DNA from: Phycisphaerae bacterium
GTDB taxonomy: Bacteria; Planctomycetota; Phycisphaerae; UBA1845; Fen-1342
NCBI GenBank assembly: GCA_026984555.1
Contig: JALSRY010000004.1
Span: 1-5,912 of the forward strand
Direction of reading: 5' to 3'
DNA: 5,912 bases
Shown here piece after piece: positions 4,616 to 5,912 of this stretch. The notes under the pieces were generated by a model. The model did not search any database. It worked only from the letters and a program-made list of their open reading frames with translations, and had not been told where the DNA came from. Position numbers and translations under genes: made by a program. Position 1 is the stretch's first letter. Every line of letters starts with the position of its first letter.

Positions 4616-5912
4616 TTGGCACTGACCGCGTTGGTTCACGCTCGGCCAGGATCGTCCCACGCGCGGGCAAGCCGCCACGTGCTGTGGCGACCGGCGGCGG
4701 CCGTGCTGGTGCTGTTGGCGGCCCTCGCGCCCGCCGACACCCGCGCGCAATCCGTTCGCGCTCGCGCATCTTCCCCGGACGTCGCCGGGCTCGAGCGCCT
4801 CCAGCATGCGTTCGAGCGCCTCGTCACGCGTCTGTCCCCTTCCGTCGTCGGCATCCGCGTGCAGCGCTGCTACGTGTCAGCGGTGGGCGAGGGTTCGACC
4901 ACGACCAGCGGCGTGTTTGAACAAACGGTCGCGGTCAACGGCAGCGGCACGATCGTGTCTCCTGACGGGCTGATCCTCACCAACGAACACGTGATCCAGG
5001 CCGCCCGCACGATCGACGTCTTGTTCCACGACGGCCGCAAGGCCCGCGCCCTGCTGCTCGCGTCGGACCCGCGCGGCGATCTCGCGATCATTCATGTCAA
5101 CCGCACGGGCCTGCCCGCCGTCCGCTTTGCCGACTTTGCCACCGTCAAACGCGGACAGTGGGCGCTGGCGCTCGGCAATCCCTACGGCCTCGGCCGCGAT
5201 GGGCAGCTCAGCGTTTCCATCGGCGTGATCTCGAACCTCAACCGGATGTTGCCCGGCCTCGGCGAGATCGACGACCGTTTCTACGGCGACCTGATCCAGA
5301 CCACCGCCGCGATCTACCCCGGCTGCTCGGGCGGTCCCCTGTTCAATATCCGCGGTGAGCTGGTAGGTATCGTGACGGCGATGCACACGCGGGCCGCGGA
5401 CGACGAGGGTGTCGGGTTCGCGATCCCGATGTCCCCTCCCCGCCGACGGGCGATCCGCGAATTGATGCACGGGCGACACATCGACTACGGCTACATCGGG
5501 CTGACCGTCCGCAACCCCGAGGAACGCGAACGGCCGGCGGGGATGGAACCGCGACTCGGTGTAGTCGTCGAGAAGGTCGATCCGGACGGGCCCGCCCGCG
5601 CCGCCGACATCCGAAAAGCCGATTTGCTGCTGCGTTACAACGAATCGCCGATCCGGGGCCCGGCGTCGCTCGCCCAACTCGTCGGCCAGAGTACGCCCGG
5701 CGCGACCGCCTCGGTCGAGCTATTGCGCCAGGGGCACCGCCACACCGTTACCCTCACCGTCGGCCGACGCGAGGTCAGTCACGTGAGCTGGATGCGTGGC
5801 GACGCGATCTTGTGGCGGGGCCTGCGGTTGGCTGACGCGACGCCGCTGGTCCGCGCGCGGCTGCGAATCCCCGGCGACGCGGAGGGGGTCGTGGTGATCG
5901 ACGTGTCGATCG
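4616..5912 (+). CDS. HtrA/DegP-like secreted serine protease with PDZ domains (3' end outside window)
   Basis: The 432 codons present encode a trypsin-like protease of the HtrA/DegP (S1C) family, which degrades or refolds damaged envelope proteins in the periplasm. A signal peptide is visible: Arg-containing n-region, hydrophobic core at residues 27-38 (AAAVLVLLAALA), and a likely cleavage after ADTRA (A44). The catalytic triad is H125 (TNEHVI), D155 (GDLAI) and S238 (GCSGGPLFN), within a well-preserved protease domain (about 100-285). A first PDZ domain starts at YIGLTV (residue 293) and ends near 388. A second seems to begin near residue 398 (ILWRGLRL) and is cut by the window end. No DegP-type long LA loop is seen, which is closer to MucD/DegQ-like members. 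TTG 4616 is preferred because of AAGGAG at 4603-4608. GTG 4679 would give a more ordinary 23-residue signal peptide but has no SD. No ATG start exists in this frame upstream of the protease domain. The gene follows the LPS genes after 124 bases and may have its own promoter. Confidence 0.9.
   Translation, partial: MALTALVHARPGSSHARASRHVLWRPAAAVLVLLAALAPADTRAQSVRARASSPDVAGLERLQHAFERLVTRLSPSVVGIRVQRCYVSAVGEGSTTTSGVFEQTVAVNGSGTIVSPDGLILTNEHVIQAARTIDVLFHDGRKARALLLASDPRGDLAIIHVNRTGLPAVRFADFATVKRGQWALALGNPYGLGRDGQLSVSIGVISNLNRMLPGLGEIDDRFYGDLIQTTAAIYPGCSGGPLFNIRGELVGIVTAMHTRAADDEGVGFAIPMSPPRRRAIRELMHGRHIDYGYIGLTVRNPEERERPAGMEPRLGVVVEKVDPDGPARAADIRKADLLLRYNESPIRGPASLAQLVGQSTPGATASVELLRQGHRHTVTLTVGRREVSHVSWMRGDAILWRGLRLADATPLVRARLRIPGDAEGVVVIDVSI

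Noticed and set aside
1..5912. CRISPR arrays, tRNA or rRNA genes, insertion sequences, attachment sites
   Set aside because: Reading both strands showed no regularly spaced repeats, no tRNA-like arms, no transposase motifs and no flanking inverted repeats.

Overview
This is a high-GC bacterial window of 5,912 bases. Almost all of it is coding, and all confidently identified genes are on the + strand. It holds a compact cluster for the lipopolysaccharide (LPS) inner core, followed by the start of a periplasmic serine protease. The LPS genes imply a diderm (Gram-negative type) host. The very high GC3, the two LPS-kinase-like genes side by side, and the HtrA protease with a GCSGGP active site suggest a planctomycete-like organism. 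That assignment is inference; no marker gene is present.

Layout. Bases 1-29 appear to be the first nine codons of a divergent minus-strand gene with a perfect AGGAGG ribosome binding site. Bases 30-267 are a GC-rich divergent intergenic region with a possible minus-strand -10 box. Then come four tightly packed genes: waaF-type heptosyltransferase II (268-1410); a WaaP/InaA-superfamily kinase-like protein whose catalytic-loop Asp is replaced by Gln (1377-2414, start uncertain); a WaaP-type LPS heptose kinase with intact catalytic residues (2411-3268); and a GT4 glycosyltransferase resembling WaaG (3265-4491). The last two junctions are 4-base GTGA and ATGA stop/start overlaps, so the genes look like one translationally coupled operon. 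A 124-base gap follows. It contains a perfect 10-bp GC hairpin without a U-tract, a small hairpin, and an AAGGAG ribosome binding site. This precedes an HtrA/DegP-like protease that starts at a TTG codon and runs off the window (4616-5912).

How the genes fit together. WaaF adds heptose to the inner core, WaaP-type kinases phosphorylate core heptose, and WaaG-type GT4 enzymes extend the core with a hexose. The set parallels the enterobacterial waaQGP logic in a different gene order, with an extra and possibly non-catalytic kinase paralogue. The protease probably belongs to a separate transcription unit for envelope protein quality control.

The points most worth a second look are the Gln substitution in the first kinase, a G9 tract inside waaF, and a T8 slippery tract in the kinase gene with the waaP frame open behind it. 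The Cys next to the protease nucleophile and the non-ATG start of the protease are also notable. Nothing here clearly amounts to a wholly new system.
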